Of a DNA stretch of 64,000 nucleotides, positions 1 through 8,921 are shown one piece after another. The stretch covers positions 186,001 to 250,000 of the forward strand of contig NZ_BBMA01000004.1 of the NCBI RefSeq assembly GCF_000971215.1, in the 5' to 3' direction. Positions within the stretch are counted from its first letter, which is position 1. Each line of letters begins with the position of its first letter. The position numbers and the translations under genes were made by a program. Under the pieces are notes generated by a model. The model was not told the DNA's origin. It made no database searches and saw only the letters and a list, made by a program, of their open reading frames with translations. The stretch comes from Demequina silvatica (lineage in GTDB: Bacteria; Actinomycetota; Actinomycetes; Actinomycetales; Demequinaceae).

Positions 1-1
1 C

Positions 2-526
2 ATGAACGAATGGCGCACCGCCGGCCGCGGACGCCGTTCCGTGGACGACGCGCTGTGGAAGAGGTTCCAGGCGGCGCAGGACTCCTTCTTCGAGGCGCGC
101 CGCGGTGCCGCCGACGCCGAGGACGAGGCCCTGTCGGGCAACGTCGAGGCGAAGGAGGCCGCCGTGGCCGAGGCCGAGGCGCTCCTGCCCATCAAGGACC
201 TCAACGCCACCAAGCAGGCGCTGCGTCCCATCCAGGACCGCTTCGAGGCCGCGGGCCGCGTCCCGCGCGCCGACATCGCCCGTCTGTCCAAGCGCATGGG
301 CGCCGTCGAGAAGGCGGTCCGCGACGCCGAGGACGCCGAGTGGAACTCGCGCAACCCCGAGCTCGAGGCGCGCGCCTCGGGTGCGGCCGCGCAGCTGGGC
401 TCCGCGATCGCGGCGCTCGAGGCCGAGATCGCCGAGGCGAAGGCCAAGGGCAAGGACACCAAGAAGCTCGAGGAGTCGCTGGCGGCCCGCCAGCAGTGGC
501 TCACGCAGATCGAGGGGCTCGCGTAG
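2..526 (+). CDS. DUF349 domain-containing protein, C-terminal part (5' end outside window)
   Basis: The reading frame is open at the left window edge, so the first ATG is probably internal. The visible 174 residues open with the W-x-x-AGR...LWxRFxxAxDxFFxxR pattern of DUF349 repeats, followed by an Ala/Glu/Lys-rich stretch likely to be coiled coil and a second DUF349-like segment (RPIQDRFEAAGRVPR). Full-length actinobacterial members carry several such repeats. The molecular role is not known to me. A terminator-like hairpin follows 25 bases after the TAG stop. Family call is confident; start is not visible. Confidence 0.85.
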   Translation: MNEWRTAGRGRRSVDDALWKRFQAAQDSFFEARRGAADAEDEALSGNVEAKEAAVAEAEALLPIKDLNATKQALRPIQDRFEAAGRVPRADIARLSKRMGAVEKAVRDAEDAEWNSRNPELEARASGAAAQLGSAIAALEAEIAEAKAKGKDTKKLEESLAARQQWLTQIEGLA

Positions 527-550
527 CGCGCGCCCTCCCGTCCAGGCTCC

Positions 551-583
551 GAGGCCCCGTCACCGCGAAGGTGGCGGGGCCTC
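551..583 (+). terminator. Terminator-like hairpin after the DUF349 gene
   Basis: Arms 551-564 and 570-583 pair over 14 positions with one G-U-type mismatch and a 5-base loop. It lies just downstream of the stop at 526. There is only a weak T tract (CTT), as is common in high-GC genomes. Confidence 0.6.
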
Positions 584-787
584 GCCGCTTCCCGCCCGGC
601 TGCCGGACCCGAGCACTGCTCCACACCGCACCGGGAATGTGAACGGTCACCCCGGCAGTTTCAGTCGCAGATCACAGGTCACCGGTGGAGGAGTGCACAT
701 CCCGTGTGGAGGGGTGTCCGCACGGTGTGAGAAGGGCGCCGTCCACAGGGGCTCGCCCTCCCGCCCGAGGCACGCGACCCTGGACGG

Positions 788-1327
788 ATGATCCTGGTGC
801 CGCCGAGCGACGTGGGCCCGGCCGCCTACGCCCGCCTGCTGCGCGACCGCGCGCTGATGCGCGTCCTGCCCGGGGTGGCGCGCCCCGCGGACATCCCCGA
901 CTCCCCCGGCCTGCGCGCACTCGCCGCCGCGGACCGCGTCCCGACGCACGTGGTCCTCACGGGCCTCGCGGCTCTGTGGGCGCACGGATGGCGGGACGAT
1001 GCGCCGGCCGCGTGGCACGCCGTAGGCATCCGGGGGCTCTACCGACCGGCGGGCACGGAGGTGCTGCTGCATTCGGGGCCCACGGCGCGGCTCGGCCGGA
1101 CGGTCGAGGGCGGCCTGCGGCTCGCTCCCCCGGCCCGCGCCTGCATCGACGCGCTGCGCTGGGAGCCGCCCGAGGCGGCGCTCGCCACGGTGGGCGGCGC
1201 CGTCGCGCGCGGGCGCCTCACGCCAGGCGAGCTCGAGGGCGCCCAGCGCTGGGACGCCAGGAACACCGCCGGCTACGCGCGGGTCGCCAGCCTGGTCGAG
1301 GCGATCAGGGTCGCTTGGTCCCGGTGA
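788..1327 (+). CDS. AbiEi-antitoxin-like hypothetical protein
   Basis: A 179-residue protein of the layout seen in actinobacterial proteins annotated as AbiEi-type antitoxin-like or DUF559-associated. A short N-terminal segment (LRDRALMRVLPGVARP) is followed by an 'LTGLAALWAHG' stretch resembling the family's 'SHxSAAxLxG' segment. No AbiEii-type nucleotidyltransferase toxin gene is adjacent, so a toxin-antitoxin function cannot be inferred. The 3' end overlaps the end of convergent relA by 23 bases. A GGACGATGCG copy sits in frame near residues 70-72 (Asp-Asp-Ala). The 261 bases upstream contain only the DUF349 terminator and a region rich in GTG/CAC words. Confidence 0.5.
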   Translation: MILVPPSDVGPAAYARLLRDRALMRVLPGVARPADIPDSPGLRALAAADRVPTHVVLTGLAALWAHGWRDDAPAAWHAVGIRGLYRPAGTEVLLHSGPTARLGRTVEGGLRLAPPARACIDALRWEPPEAALATVGGAVARGRLTPGELEGAQRWDARNTAGYARVASLVEAIRVAWSR

Positions 1328-3554
1328 TGCGGCGGGCGTCGTAGACGCCGTCGATGCGGCGCACCGCGGACAGGATCGCGCCCAGGTGCGACGGGTCCGC
1401 CATCTCGAACTGGAAGCTCGACATGGCGACGCGGTCGCGGGTGGTCGATACGTTCGCGGACAGGATGTTGACGTGGTGGTCGGACAACACCTGGGTGACG
1501 TCGGACAGCAGCCGGTTGCGGTCGAGCGCCTCGACCTCGATCTGCACCAGGAACGTGCCCGCGGAGTGCCCGGTCCATTCGACGTCGATGAGCCGCTCGC
1601 TCTGGTTGTTGAGCTGCGCGAGGTTGTCGCAGTCCGCGCGGTGCACCGAGACGCCGGAGCCGCGGGTGATGAAGCCCTGGATCGGGTCGCCCGGCACCGG
1701 CGTGCAGCAGCGCGCGAGCTTGACCACCACGTCGGTGAGCCCGTGGACGGACACGCCCGGGTCCCCGCGCCGCGCGGCGCGCGCCGGCGGCAGCCCGGGG
1801 CGGGTGATCTCGGTGAGGTCCTCGTCCGCGCCCTCCTGGCCGCCCACGGCGTCGGTCATGCGGGCGACCACGTCCGCCGCCTGCTCCTTGTGCTCGCCGA
1901 TGGCGGCGTAGAGCGAGTCGACGTCCTCGTAGTGCATCTCCTTCGCCAGGGCGAGGAGCGTGGGACGGCTCATGAGGCGCTGCATGGGCAGCTGCTGGCG
2001 GCGGATCGCGCGGGCGAGCATGTCGCGCCCGGTCTCGATGGACTCCTCGCGCCGCTCGCGCGTGAACCACTGGCGGATCTTGTTGCGTGCGCGCGTCGAC
2101 TGCACGAACTCGAGCCAGTCGCGCTTGGGGTGCGCGTTCTCGTCGGAGGTGGTGAGCACCTCGACGGTGTCGCCGTTCTCGAGCGTGGAGTCGAGCGGCA
2201 CCAGCCGGCCGTTGACCTTCGCGCCGATGGTCTTGTGACCCACCTCGGTGTGGACCGCGTACGCGAAGTCGATGGGCGTGGCGCCCTGCGGGAGCGACAG
2301 GAGCTTGCCTCGCGGAGTGAAGACGTAGACCTCCGCCTTGGAGATCTCGCCGCGCAGGCTGTCGAGGAATTCGGTGGGGTCCGCGGTCTCCTGCTGCCAG
2401 TCCGCGATCTGGCGCAGCCAGCCCATCTCCCCGCCGCCGCGCGTGGAGGTGCCGGTCTTGGCGGTCTCCTTGTAGCGCCAGTGCGCGGCGAGGCCGTACT
2501 CGGCACGACGGTGCATGTCGTAGGTGCGGATCTGCAGCTCGACGGGCTTGCCGGTGGGACCGATCACCGTGGTGTGCAGCGACTGGTAGAGGTTGAACTT
2601 GGGCATCGCGATGTAGTCCTTGAACCGGCCCGGGACGGGCTGGTACCTCGCGTGCATCGCGCCCAGCACCGCGTAGCAGTCGCGGACCGTCTCGACCAGG
2701 ATGCGGATGCCCACCAGGTCGTAGATGTCGTTGAGGTCGCGGCCCCGCACGATCATCTTCTGGTACACCGAGTAGTAGTGCTTGGGGCGGCCGGTGATCT
2801 CGCCCTTGATCTTCATGCCGCGGAGGTCCTTCTCGATCTCCGCGCGGACCTGCGCCAGGTACTTCTCGCGCTCGGGCGCCCGCTCCGTGACGACGTCGAC
2901 GATCTCCTGGTAGATCTTCGGGTACAGCGTCTGGAAGCTGAGGTCCTCGAGCTCCCACTTGATCGCGTTGAGGCCCATGCGGTGCGCGAGCGGTGCGTAG
3001 ATCTCGAGCGTCTCCTGCGCCTTCTTGCGCGCGGACTCCGGCGCCACGTACTTCCACGTCCGGGCGTTGTGCAGGCGGTCGCACAGCTTGAGCAGCAGCA
3101 CGCGGATGTCCTTGGCCATCGCCACGACCATCTTGCGCACGGTCTCCGCCTGCGCCGCGTCCCCGTACTTGACCTTGTCGAGCTTGGTGACGCCGTCGAC
3201 GATCATCGCGACCTCGTCGCCGAACTCCTGCTGCATGCGCTCGAGCGAGAACTCCGTGTCCTCGACCACGTCATGCAGCAGCGCCGCCGCGATCACCGAG
3301 TCCGTCATGCCCAGGTCCGCGATGATCTGCGCGACCGCGATGGGGTGCGTGATGTACGGCTCGCCGCTCTTGCGCTTCTGGCCGCGGTGCGCCTCCTCGG
3401 CGACCTTGTACGCGCGCTCGATCAGCCCCGTCCGTCCGCGCGGGTACATGCGGCGATACGTGTCGAGCACGCCGTCGATCGCGCTGGCCTCCCGGCTCCC
3501 CCGGCGCAGGAATCCGAGCCCGAGCGTGCCGGTCGAGGGACGGGTCTCTGTCAC
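1305..3554 (-). CDS. relA: Bifunctional (p)ppGpp synthetase/hydrolase RelA/SpoT
   Basis: Makes and degrades the stringent-response alarmone (p)ppGpp in the cytoplasm. The order is the canonical long-RSH one: N-terminal HD hydrolase domain (YITHPIAVAQI, LLHDVVEDTE), synthetase domain (GRPKHYYSVYQKM, ending in the RTYDMHRRAEYGLAAHW segment), TGS domain (VYVFTPRGKLLSLPQGATPIDFAY) and C-terminal ACT domain. About 749 residues is usual for the family. The GTG at 3554 is preferred over an in-frame GTG at 3560, because the upstream GGAG touches 3560 but sits 6 bases from 3554. Upstream lies secF, separated by a hairpin. Confidence 0.97.
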   Translation of the reverse strand: MTETRPSTGTLGLGFLRRGSREASAIDGVLDTYRRMYPRGRTGLIERAYKVAEEAHRGQKRKSGEPYITHPIAVAQIIADLGMTDSVIAAALLHDVVEDTEFSLERMQQEFGDEVAMIVDGVTKLDKVKYGDAAQAETVRKMVVAMAKDIRVLLLKLCDRLHNARTWKYVAPESARKKAQETLEIYAPLAHRMGLNAIKWELEDLSFQTLYPKIYQEIVDVVTERAPEREKYLAQVRAEIEKDLRGMKIKGEITGRPKHYYSVYQKMIVRGRDLNDIYDLVGIRILVETVRDCYAVLGAMHARYQPVPGRFKDYIAMPKFNLYQSLHTTVIGPTGKPVELQIRTYDMHRRAEYGLAAHWRYKETAKTGTSTRGGGEMGWLRQIADWQQETADPTEFLDSLRGEISKAEVYVFTPRGKLLSLPQGATPIDFAYAVHTEVGHKTIGAKVNGRLVPLDSTLENGDTVEVLTTSDENAHPKRDWLEFVQSTRARNKIRQWFTRERREESIETGRDMLARAIRRQQLPMQRLMSRPTLLALAKEMHYEDVDSLYAAIGEHKEQAADVVARMTDAVGGQEGADEDLTEITRPGLPPARAARRGDPGVSVHGLTDVVVKLARCCTPVPGDPIQGFITRGSGVSVHRADCDNLAQLNNQSERLIDVEWTGHSAGTFLVQIEVEALDRNRLLSDVTQVLSDHHVNILSANVSTTRDRVAMSSFQFEMADPSHLGAILSAVRRIDGVYDARRITGTKRP

Positions 3555-3641
3555 GCGCACCTCCGAGGCTGGTAGACCGACAGTCTATCCGCGCCGCCCG
3601 ACAGCCCGACACGCCCTCCGTCTGTACCAAAGACGACGGAC

Positions 3642-3675
3642 GGGGGACGATGCGGCGGTCACCGCATCGTCCCCC
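3642..3675 (-). terminator. 14-bp perfect hairpin built from two inverted GGACGATGCG copies
   Basis: Arms 3642-3655 and 3662-3675 are perfectly complementary over 14 bp with a 6-base loop. Each arm carries the dispersed 10-mer (3645 on +, 3663 on -). It lies 19 bases past the secF stop and before relA, so it may terminate the secDF transcript. No clear T tract follows. Confidence 0.6.
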
Positions 3676-3693
3676 GTCACCCGACGCCTGGTG

Positions 3694-4782
3694 TCAGGCC
3701 TTCCGCTTCTTGCGCTTGGGCTGTGCCGCCGTGCCCTGGTGGCGGCCGCGGTTGACCGCCCCGACGCGCACGTCGCCGTCGTCGGAGACCGCAACGTCGG
3801 TGTCGCCGGAGGCGCGCAGCTCGAGGACCTTCCTGGTGTGCTCGACGATCTTGGGCTCGTAGTCGCGCAGCGCGACCTCGACCGGCGTCGCGACGAAGAT
3901 CGACGAGTACGTGCCGACCGCCATGCCGACGAACAGCGCGAGCGAGATGTCCTTCAGCGTGCCGGCGCCCAGGATGAACGAGCCGATGAAGAGGATCGCG
4001 GACACCGGCAGCAGCGCCACCACGGAGGTGTTGATCGAGCGCACCAGGGTCTGGTTGAGGCCCAGGTTCGCGAGCTCGTCGTACGTGTAGCGGTGCTGCG
4101 ACGTGAGGTTCTGCGTGTTCTCGCGGATCTTGTCGAACACCACCACCGTGTCGTACAGCGAGTAGCCGAGGATGGTGAGGAAGCCGATCACCGACGCGGG
4201 CGTGACCTCGAACCCGACGAGCGCGTAGACGCCCACGGTGATGATGAGGTCGTGCGCGAGGGCGATGAGCGCCGCCGCCGCCATCCGCCACGCGCGGAAG
4301 TACAGCGACATCACGATGCCGACGAGGATGAGGAACACCACGAGCGACTGGACCGCGGCCTTGCCCACGGACGCGCCCCAGGTGGGGCCGATCTGCGTGA
4401 AGCTGACCTGGTCCTCGGGGACGTCGTAGGCCTCGGCGAGCGCCGAGGTGATCTCGCGGCCGGTCTCGGTGTCGACCACGCCGATCTGGATGCGGACGTC
4501 GCTGTCGCCGAGCACGGTGACGCGCGCGGTGGCGTCGGGCGCGAGCTCCTCGATCACGGCCTGCGCCTCGGCGGGCTCGGTGATCGAGGTCTCGGTGACG
4601 CGGAACTCCGTGCCGCCCTCGAAGTCGATGCCGGCGTTGAGGCCCTTGGTGAACAGCGCCACCAGGGACAGCGCGACCAGGATGCCGGACACGATGAACC
4701 AGCGCTTGCGCTGCGCGACGATCGGGTAGGTCTTCTCCCCGGAGTGGAGCTTGTTGCCCCATTCGGCCAGGCTGAGCTTCAT
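3694..4782 (-). CDS. secF: Protein translocase subunit SecF
   Basis: Accessory membrane subunit that works with SecD to use the proton motive force in late steps of Sec-dependent export. About 362 residues. There is one N-terminal membrane segment (WFIVSGILVALSLVALF), then 'GIDFEGGTEFRV' at the start of the periplasmic-side domain. The C-terminal membrane block contains 'ASVIGFLTILGYSLYDTVVVFDKIREN', the SecF signature. The ATG at 4782 overlaps the secD stop (ATGA), with GGGGAGGAG upstream, so it is translationally coupled to secD. The tail is basic (KRKKRKA). Confidence 0.97.
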   Translation of the reverse strand: MKLSLAEWGNKLHSGEKTYPIVAQRKRWFIVSGILVALSLVALFTKGLNAGIDFEGGTEFRVTETSITEPAEAQAVIEELAPDATARVTVLGDSDVRIQIGVVDTETGREITSALAEAYDVPEDQVSFTQIGPTWGASVGKAAVQSLVVFLILVGIVMSLYFRAWRMAAAALIALAHDLIITVGVYALVGFEVTPASVIGFLTILGYSLYDTVVVFDKIRENTQNLTSQHRYTYDELANLGLNQTLVRSINTSVVALLPVSAILFIGSFILGAGTLKDISLALFVGMAVGTYSSIFVATPVEVALRDYEPKIVEHTRKVLELRASGDTDVAVSDDGDVRVGAVNRGRHQGTAAQPKRKKRKA

Positions 4783-6578
4783 CGGGTCTCCTCCCCCTCG
4801 GGGCGGGCGTCGTCGGCGTCGGAGGTCGCGGTGGCGGGAGCGGCGGCGACGCCGATCCCGGCGGCCGCGGCCTTGCGCTCGGCGAGCGTGGGCTGGCCGG
4901 TGACGATGCGTCCGCGGCCCTTGTACATGGTGTCCCGACCCAGCTGGCGCGGGTCGAGCCCCGACCACTTGTGGCCGTGCGAGAAGAACGGCCGCTTGCC
5001 CAGCAGCATGAGGATCGGGTGGGTGAAGAGCATCACGACGAGCACGTCGACGAGGGTGGTGAGACCGAGCGTGAACGCGAAGCCTCGCACGCCGCCGACG
5101 GCAAGCAGGTAGAGCACCACGGCCGCGAGCACGTTGATCGCGTCGGACGCGAGGATGGTGCGGCGCGCACGGCGCCAGCCGTGGTTGATCGCGGCCTGCA
5201 GGGTGCGGCCCTCGCGCAGCTCGTCCCTCACGCGTTCGAAGTAGACGATGAACGAGTCCGCCGTCACACCGATCGCGACGATCAGGCCGGCGACGCCGGC
5301 GAGGGACAGGCGGTAGCCGATCAGCCAGGACAGCAGCGCGATGAGCACGTAGGTGATCGCGCCCGCGATGACGAGCGAGCCTACCGTGACGAGGCCGAGC
5401 GCGCGGTACTGGATGAGCGAGTAGATGACCACCAGGAGGAGGCCGATCGCGCCGGCGATCAGACCCTTCTGGAGCTGGTCGGCGCCGAGCGTCGCGGAGA
5501 TCTGCTGCTCCGACTGCACCTCGAGCGTCATGGGCAGCGCGCCGAACTTGAGCTGGTTGGCCAGCTGCTCGGCGGACTCCTGGGTGAAGGATCCGGTGAT
5601 GGACGCCTCGCCGCCGGTGATGGTCTGCGACACGGCCGGAGCGGAGATCACGACGCCGTCGAGCACCATGGCGAACTGGTCGCGGGGCGACTCGAGCTCC
5701 TTGATGCGGCCGGTGGTCTCGGCGAACTTGTCGCCGCCCTCGTTGGTGAGCTCGAGGCGGACCTCGAAGCGGCCGGTCAGGGTGCCGGCCGAGTTGTACT
5801 CGGGGCCGGAGGTCGCGGTGGCGACGTCGGTGCCGTCCATCTCGACGGGACCCATGATGTACTTCGCGAGGCCGTCCTGGTCGCAGGCGACGTCGGCCTG
5901 GGTCGGGTCGCCGGGCGTGACGCCGGAGAGGTTGGCCGGGTCGGTGCAGTCGAGCGCGTCGTAGCGCTCCTGCACGTCGGCGGTGATCCACTCGAGCGAG
6001 GACGGGTCGGTGCCCTCGGCCGGGGCCTCGGCCTCGGCGGACGCGGAGGCGGACGCGCTGGGCTCGGCGGACGCGCTCGCGCTGGGCTCCGGGGTGGCGG
6101 ACTCGGCCGGCTCGGCGGTCTCGTCCGCGGAGGCCGACGCGCTCGGCTCAGGAGTGGCGGACGCGTCCGTGGTGGTGGTCGGGAGCGGCGAACCCGAGAC
6201 CAGCACGGGACGGAACTGGAGCTGCGCGCTCTGGCGCACCAGGTCCACCGTCTCCTCGGACGGGTTGCCCGGCAGCGCGACCACGATGTTCTGGCCCTGC
6301 GTGCTGATCTCCGCCTCGGCGACGCCGGAGGCGTCGATGCGACGGCGGATGATGTCGACGGCCTGATCGAGGTCCGCCTGGTCGATGGTCTCCTCGCTGC
6401 CCTCGGCGAAGGCCGGGGACAGCACGATCTCGCGGCCGCCGGCCAGGTCGAGCGCCAGGTTGGGCGTCCAGGACGCGTTGCCGAACACCACCCCCAGCGC
6501 CAGGGTGCCGTAGAGCACGACGATGATCGCGCCCAGCCAGGTCAGCGCACGACGCGCCTCGTTCTTCACACGTGCCAC
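4779..6578 (-). CDS. secD: Protein translocase subunit SecD
   Basis: Partner of SecF in Sec export. The N-terminal membrane helix (TWLGAIIVVLYGTLALGVVFG) is followed by 'NLALDLAGGREIVLSP', a long external domain, and the C-terminal block with 'GVTADSFIVYFERVRDELREG'. Between roughly residues 140 and 200 there is an Ala/Ser/Glu/Pro low-complexity insert, a lineage-specific linker in the external domain. The start is uncertain: GTG at 6578 has GTGAGG 6 bases upstream, while GTG at 6590 is also open. The C-terminus ends in an acidic Ala-rich tail and overlaps secF by 4 bases. Confidence 0.96.
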   Translation of the reverse strand: MARVKNEARRALTWLGAIIVVLYGTLALGVVFGNASWTPNLALDLAGGREIVLSPAFAEGSEETIDQADLDQAVDIIRRRIDASGVAEAEISTQGQNIVVALPGNPSEETVDLVRQSAQLQFRPVLVSGSPLPTTTTDASATPEPSASASADETAEPAESATPEPSASASAEPSASASASAEAEAPAEGTDPSSLEWITADVQERYDALDCTDPANLSGVTPGDPTQADVACDQDGLAKYIMGPVEMDGTDVATATSGPEYNSAGTLTGRFEVRLELTNEGGDKFAETTGRIKELESPRDQFAMVLDGVVISAPAVSQTITGGEASITGSFTQESAEQLANQLKFGALPMTLEVQSEQQISATLGADQLQKGLIAGAIGLLLVVIYSLIQYRALGLVTVGSLVIAGAITYVLIALLSWLIGYRLSLAGVAGLIVAIGVTADSFIVYFERVRDELREGRTLQAAINHGWRRARRTILASDAINVLAAVVLYLLAVGGVRGFAFTLGLTTLVDVLVVMLFTHPILMLLGKRPFFSHGHKWSGLDPRQLGRDTMYKGRGRIVTGQPTLAERKAAAAGIGVAAAPATATSDADDARPEGEETR

Positions 6579-6660
6579 AGGAATCCTCACGGTCTCGGCT
6601 CGCTTGAGCCCCGAGTGATTCTAGCCAGGCTCGGGCGGCACCCGGTGACCCTGGGGCGTG

Positions 6661-7704
6661 TCAGTCGAAGAGGCGGCCGCCGGATTCGCCGCTGATCGCG
6701 TCCGCGGGTGGCCTGAGGCCCAGGTGGAGCCACGCGTCCGCGGTCGCGATGCGGCCCCGCGGCGTGCGGCTCATCAGCCCCTCGCGCACCAGGAACGGCT
6801 CCGCGACGGTCTCGACGGTCTCCATCTCCTCGCCCACCGTCACGGCGAGCGTCGACAGCCCCACGGGACCGCCGGCGAAGCGCGTGCACAGGGCCTTGAG
6901 CACGGCGCGGTCCAGGCGGTCGAGGCCGCGCTCGTCGACCTCGTACACGGCGAGCGCTTCGCGTGCCGCCTCGAGGTTCGCGCGCCCGGTGCCGTGCACC
7001 TCGGCCCAGTCGCGCACGCGCCGCAGCAGCCGGTTCGCGATGCGGGGCGTGCCACGGGAGCGGGATGCGATCTCGTGCGCGGCGTCGTGGGTGATCGAGA
7101 CCCCCAGCCGTCCGGCGGAGCGGACCACGATGGCCATCAGCTCTTGCGTCTCGTAGAAGTCGAGGTGGCCGGTGAACCCGAAGCGGTCGCGCAGCGGCGC
7201 GGGCAGCAGCCCGGCGCGCGTGGTCGCGCCCACCACCGTGAACGCGGGCAGGCTCAGCGGGATCGAGGTCGCGCCCGCGCCCTTGCCCACCACCACGTCG
7301 ACGCGGAAGTCCTCCATCGCGAGGTAGAGCATCTCCTCGGCGGGACGCGCGAGGCGGTGGATCTCGTCGAGGAACAGCACGTCGCCCTCGTCGAGCGAGC
7401 TGAGGATCGCGGCGAGGTCCCCGGCGTGCTGGATCGCGGGGCCGGAGGTCAGCCGCAGCGTCGCGCCCAGCTCCGCCGCGATGATCATCGCGAGCGTGGT
7501 CTTGCCTAGTCCCGGCGGGCCCGACAGCAGCACGTGGTCCGGCGGGGTGCCGCGCCCGGTCGCGGCGCTGAGCACCAGCGAGAGCTGCTCGCGCACCACG
7601 CGCTGGCCCACGAACTCGTCGAGGTTGGACGGCCGTAGCGCGGCCTCGTTCGAGCGCTCGATCGCGTCCGCGTCGGGGCTCACCACGCGGGCCTCGTCAT
7701 CCAC
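6661..7704 (-). CDS. ruvB: Holliday junction branch migration ATPase RuvB
   Basis: AAA+ motor that drives Holliday-junction branch migration with RuvA. Walker A is GPPGLGKTT, Walker B is LFLDEIHRL, sensor 1 lies in VVGATTRAG, and the C-terminal winged helix contains 'TPRGR'. At 347 residues it is normal length. The GTG at 7704 has a GGGAGG Shine-Dalgarno and overlaps the ruvA stop by 8 bases. It is last in the ruvCAB set, which reads ruvC, ruvA, ruvB on the minus strand. Confidence 0.98.
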   Translation of the reverse strand: MDDEARVVSPDADAIERSNEAALRPSNLDEFVGQRVVREQLSLVLSAATGRGTPPDHVLLSGPPGLGKTTLAMIIAAELGATLRLTSGPAIQHAGDLAAILSSLDEGDVLFLDEIHRLARPAEEMLYLAMEDFRVDVVVGKGAGATSIPLSLPAFTVVGATTRAGLLPAPLRDRFGFTGHLDFYETQELMAIVVRSAGRLGVSITHDAAHEIASRSRGTPRIANRLLRRVRDWAEVHGTGRANLEAAREALAVYEVDERGLDRLDRAVLKALCTRFAGGPVGLSTLAVTVGEEMETVETVAEPFLVREGLMSRTPRGRIATADAWLHLGLRPPADAISGESGGRLFD

Positions 7705-8287
7705 GCGTGCCTCCCAGGTGCTTGAGCGCGGCCCTCAGCGCGGTGCCGGTCCCGTCCGCCGCGAGCGGATCGGGGGCGACCGCGTCGACGGCCGCCTGCG
7801 CTTGCTTGACGGGATAGCCCAGGCCCACCAGGGCCTCGACCACCTCTCCGCGCGCGTCCGCCGCGGGCGCGCCCGGCGCGTCCTCGGGCAGCACCAGCTT
7901 GCCGCCCAGCTCGAGCAGCAGCCGTGACGCGACCTTGGGGCCGATCCCGGGGACCTTGGTGAGCGCCTTCTGGTCACCCGCGGCGACGGCGCCCGCGAGT
8001 GCCTCGGGCGAGTGGACGGCGAGCATCGCGAGGGCGAGCTTGGCGCCCACGCCCTGCACGCTCTGGAGCTGCTCGAACGTGTCGCGCTCCCCCGCGCTGA
8101 GGAAGCCGAACAGCGTCATCGAGTCCTCGCGCACCACCAGGTGGGTGTGCAGCGTGGCGTCCTGGCCGGTGCGCAGCTCGGCGAGCGCGGCCGGCGTCGC
8201 GAGGACGCGGTAGCCCACCCCGGCGACGTCCAGCACCAGCGCCGTCGTGCCCGCATGCGCCACGGTCCCCCTGAGCTGTGCGATCAC
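7697..8287 (-). CDS. ruvA: Holliday junction-binding protein RuvA
   Basis: Tetrameric junction-binding subunit that loads RuvB. 196 residues: an N-terminal OB-fold domain (MIAQLRGTV...VGYRV), two helix-hairpin-helix motifs ([16 protein letters not shown] and [19 protein letters not shown]) and a C-terminal RuvB-contact domain ([16 protein letters not shown]). GTG start at 8287 with AAGGGGAT upstream. It overlaps ruvB by 8 bases and lies 60 bases after ruvC. Confidence 0.97.
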   Translation of the reverse strand: MIAQLRGTVAHAGTTALVLDVAGVGYRVLATPAALAELRTGQDATLHTHLVVREDSMTLFGFLSAGERDTFEQLQSVQGVGAKLALAMLAVHSPEALAGAVAAGDQKALTKVPGIGPKVASRLLLELGGKLVLPEDAPGAPAADARGEVVEALVGLGYPVKQAQAAVDAVAPDPLAADGTGTALRAALKHLGGTRG

Positions 8288-8347
8288 GCCGATCCCCTTT
8301 CGAACACCTGTGCGAACAGGCTAGCGGACGCGTGCGACAACGGGCCC

Positions 8348-8902
8348 CTACCCGCGGCGGCGCGCCGCCTTCTCCGCGGCGGCCCACTGCCGCTGCGCGG
8401 CGGTGCTCGCGCCGGAGCCCACCGGGGCCGCTCCCCCGCGCCACGCGTGGGCGATGGCGATCGCGAGGGCGTCCGCCGCATCGGCCGGGCGCGGCGCCTC
8501 CGCCAGCCCGAGGAGGCGCGTCACCATGAACGTCACCTGCGCCTTGTCGGCGCGGCCGTTGCCGGTGACGGCGGCCTTCACCTCGGACGGCGTGTAGAGC
8601 GTGATGGGCAGGCCGCGGCGCTCCGCGGCGAGCATGATGACGCCCGACACCTGGGCGGTGCCCATGATGGTGGAGACGTCGGAGCGCGCGAAGATGCGCT
8701 CCATCGCGACGGCCTCGGGCCGGTGCTCGTCGAGCACGGCCTCGAGGACCGTCGCGATCTGGGCGAGACGCGCGGGCGTCTCGTGGGTGGAGGGGGACGT
8801 CGCGACCCGGACGTCGAGCATGGCGACGCGACGCGCGGAACCCGACTCGACCACACCCAGGCCGCACCTGGTGAGGCCGGGGTCGACCCCCAGGATGCGC
8901 AT
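8348..8902 (-). CDS. ruvC: Crossover junction endodeoxyribonuclease RuvC
   Basis: Resolves Holliday junctions. The N-terminus MRILGVDPGLTRCG carries the first catalytic Asp, and 'AVAMERIFARSDVST' carries the conserved Glu. The C-terminal 'DAADALAIAIAHAW' has the acidic pair. About 184 residues. The ATG at 8902 is chosen because the fold starts there; the frame remains open further upstream. Its start codon lies inside a copy of the dispersed 10-mer GGACGATGCG (8898 on the minus strand), so the ATG of the motif is the initiation codon. 19 bases separate it from yebC. Confidence 0.96.
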   Translation of the reverse strand: MRILGVDPGLTRCGLGVVESGSARRVAMLDVRVATSPSTHETPARLAQIATVLEAVLDEHRPEAVAMERIFARSDVSTIMGTAQVSGVIMLAAERRGLPITLYTPSEVKAAVTGNGRADKAQVTFMVTRLLGLAEAPRPADAADALAIAIAHAWRGGAAPVGSGASTAAQRQWAAAEKAARRRG

Positions 8903-8921
8903 CGTCCCTCGCCGTCGGCCG

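Noticed and set aside
788-1327. Type IV toxin-antitoxin system
   Set aside because: Only an AbiEi-like protein is present and no nucleotidyltransferase toxin is adjacent.
1386-3575. Long plus-strand open frame (729 codons) opposite relA
   Set aside because: It mirrors relA on the other strand, is rich in Arg/Val/His/Leu/Asp as expected from reversed GC-rich codons, and shows no domain.
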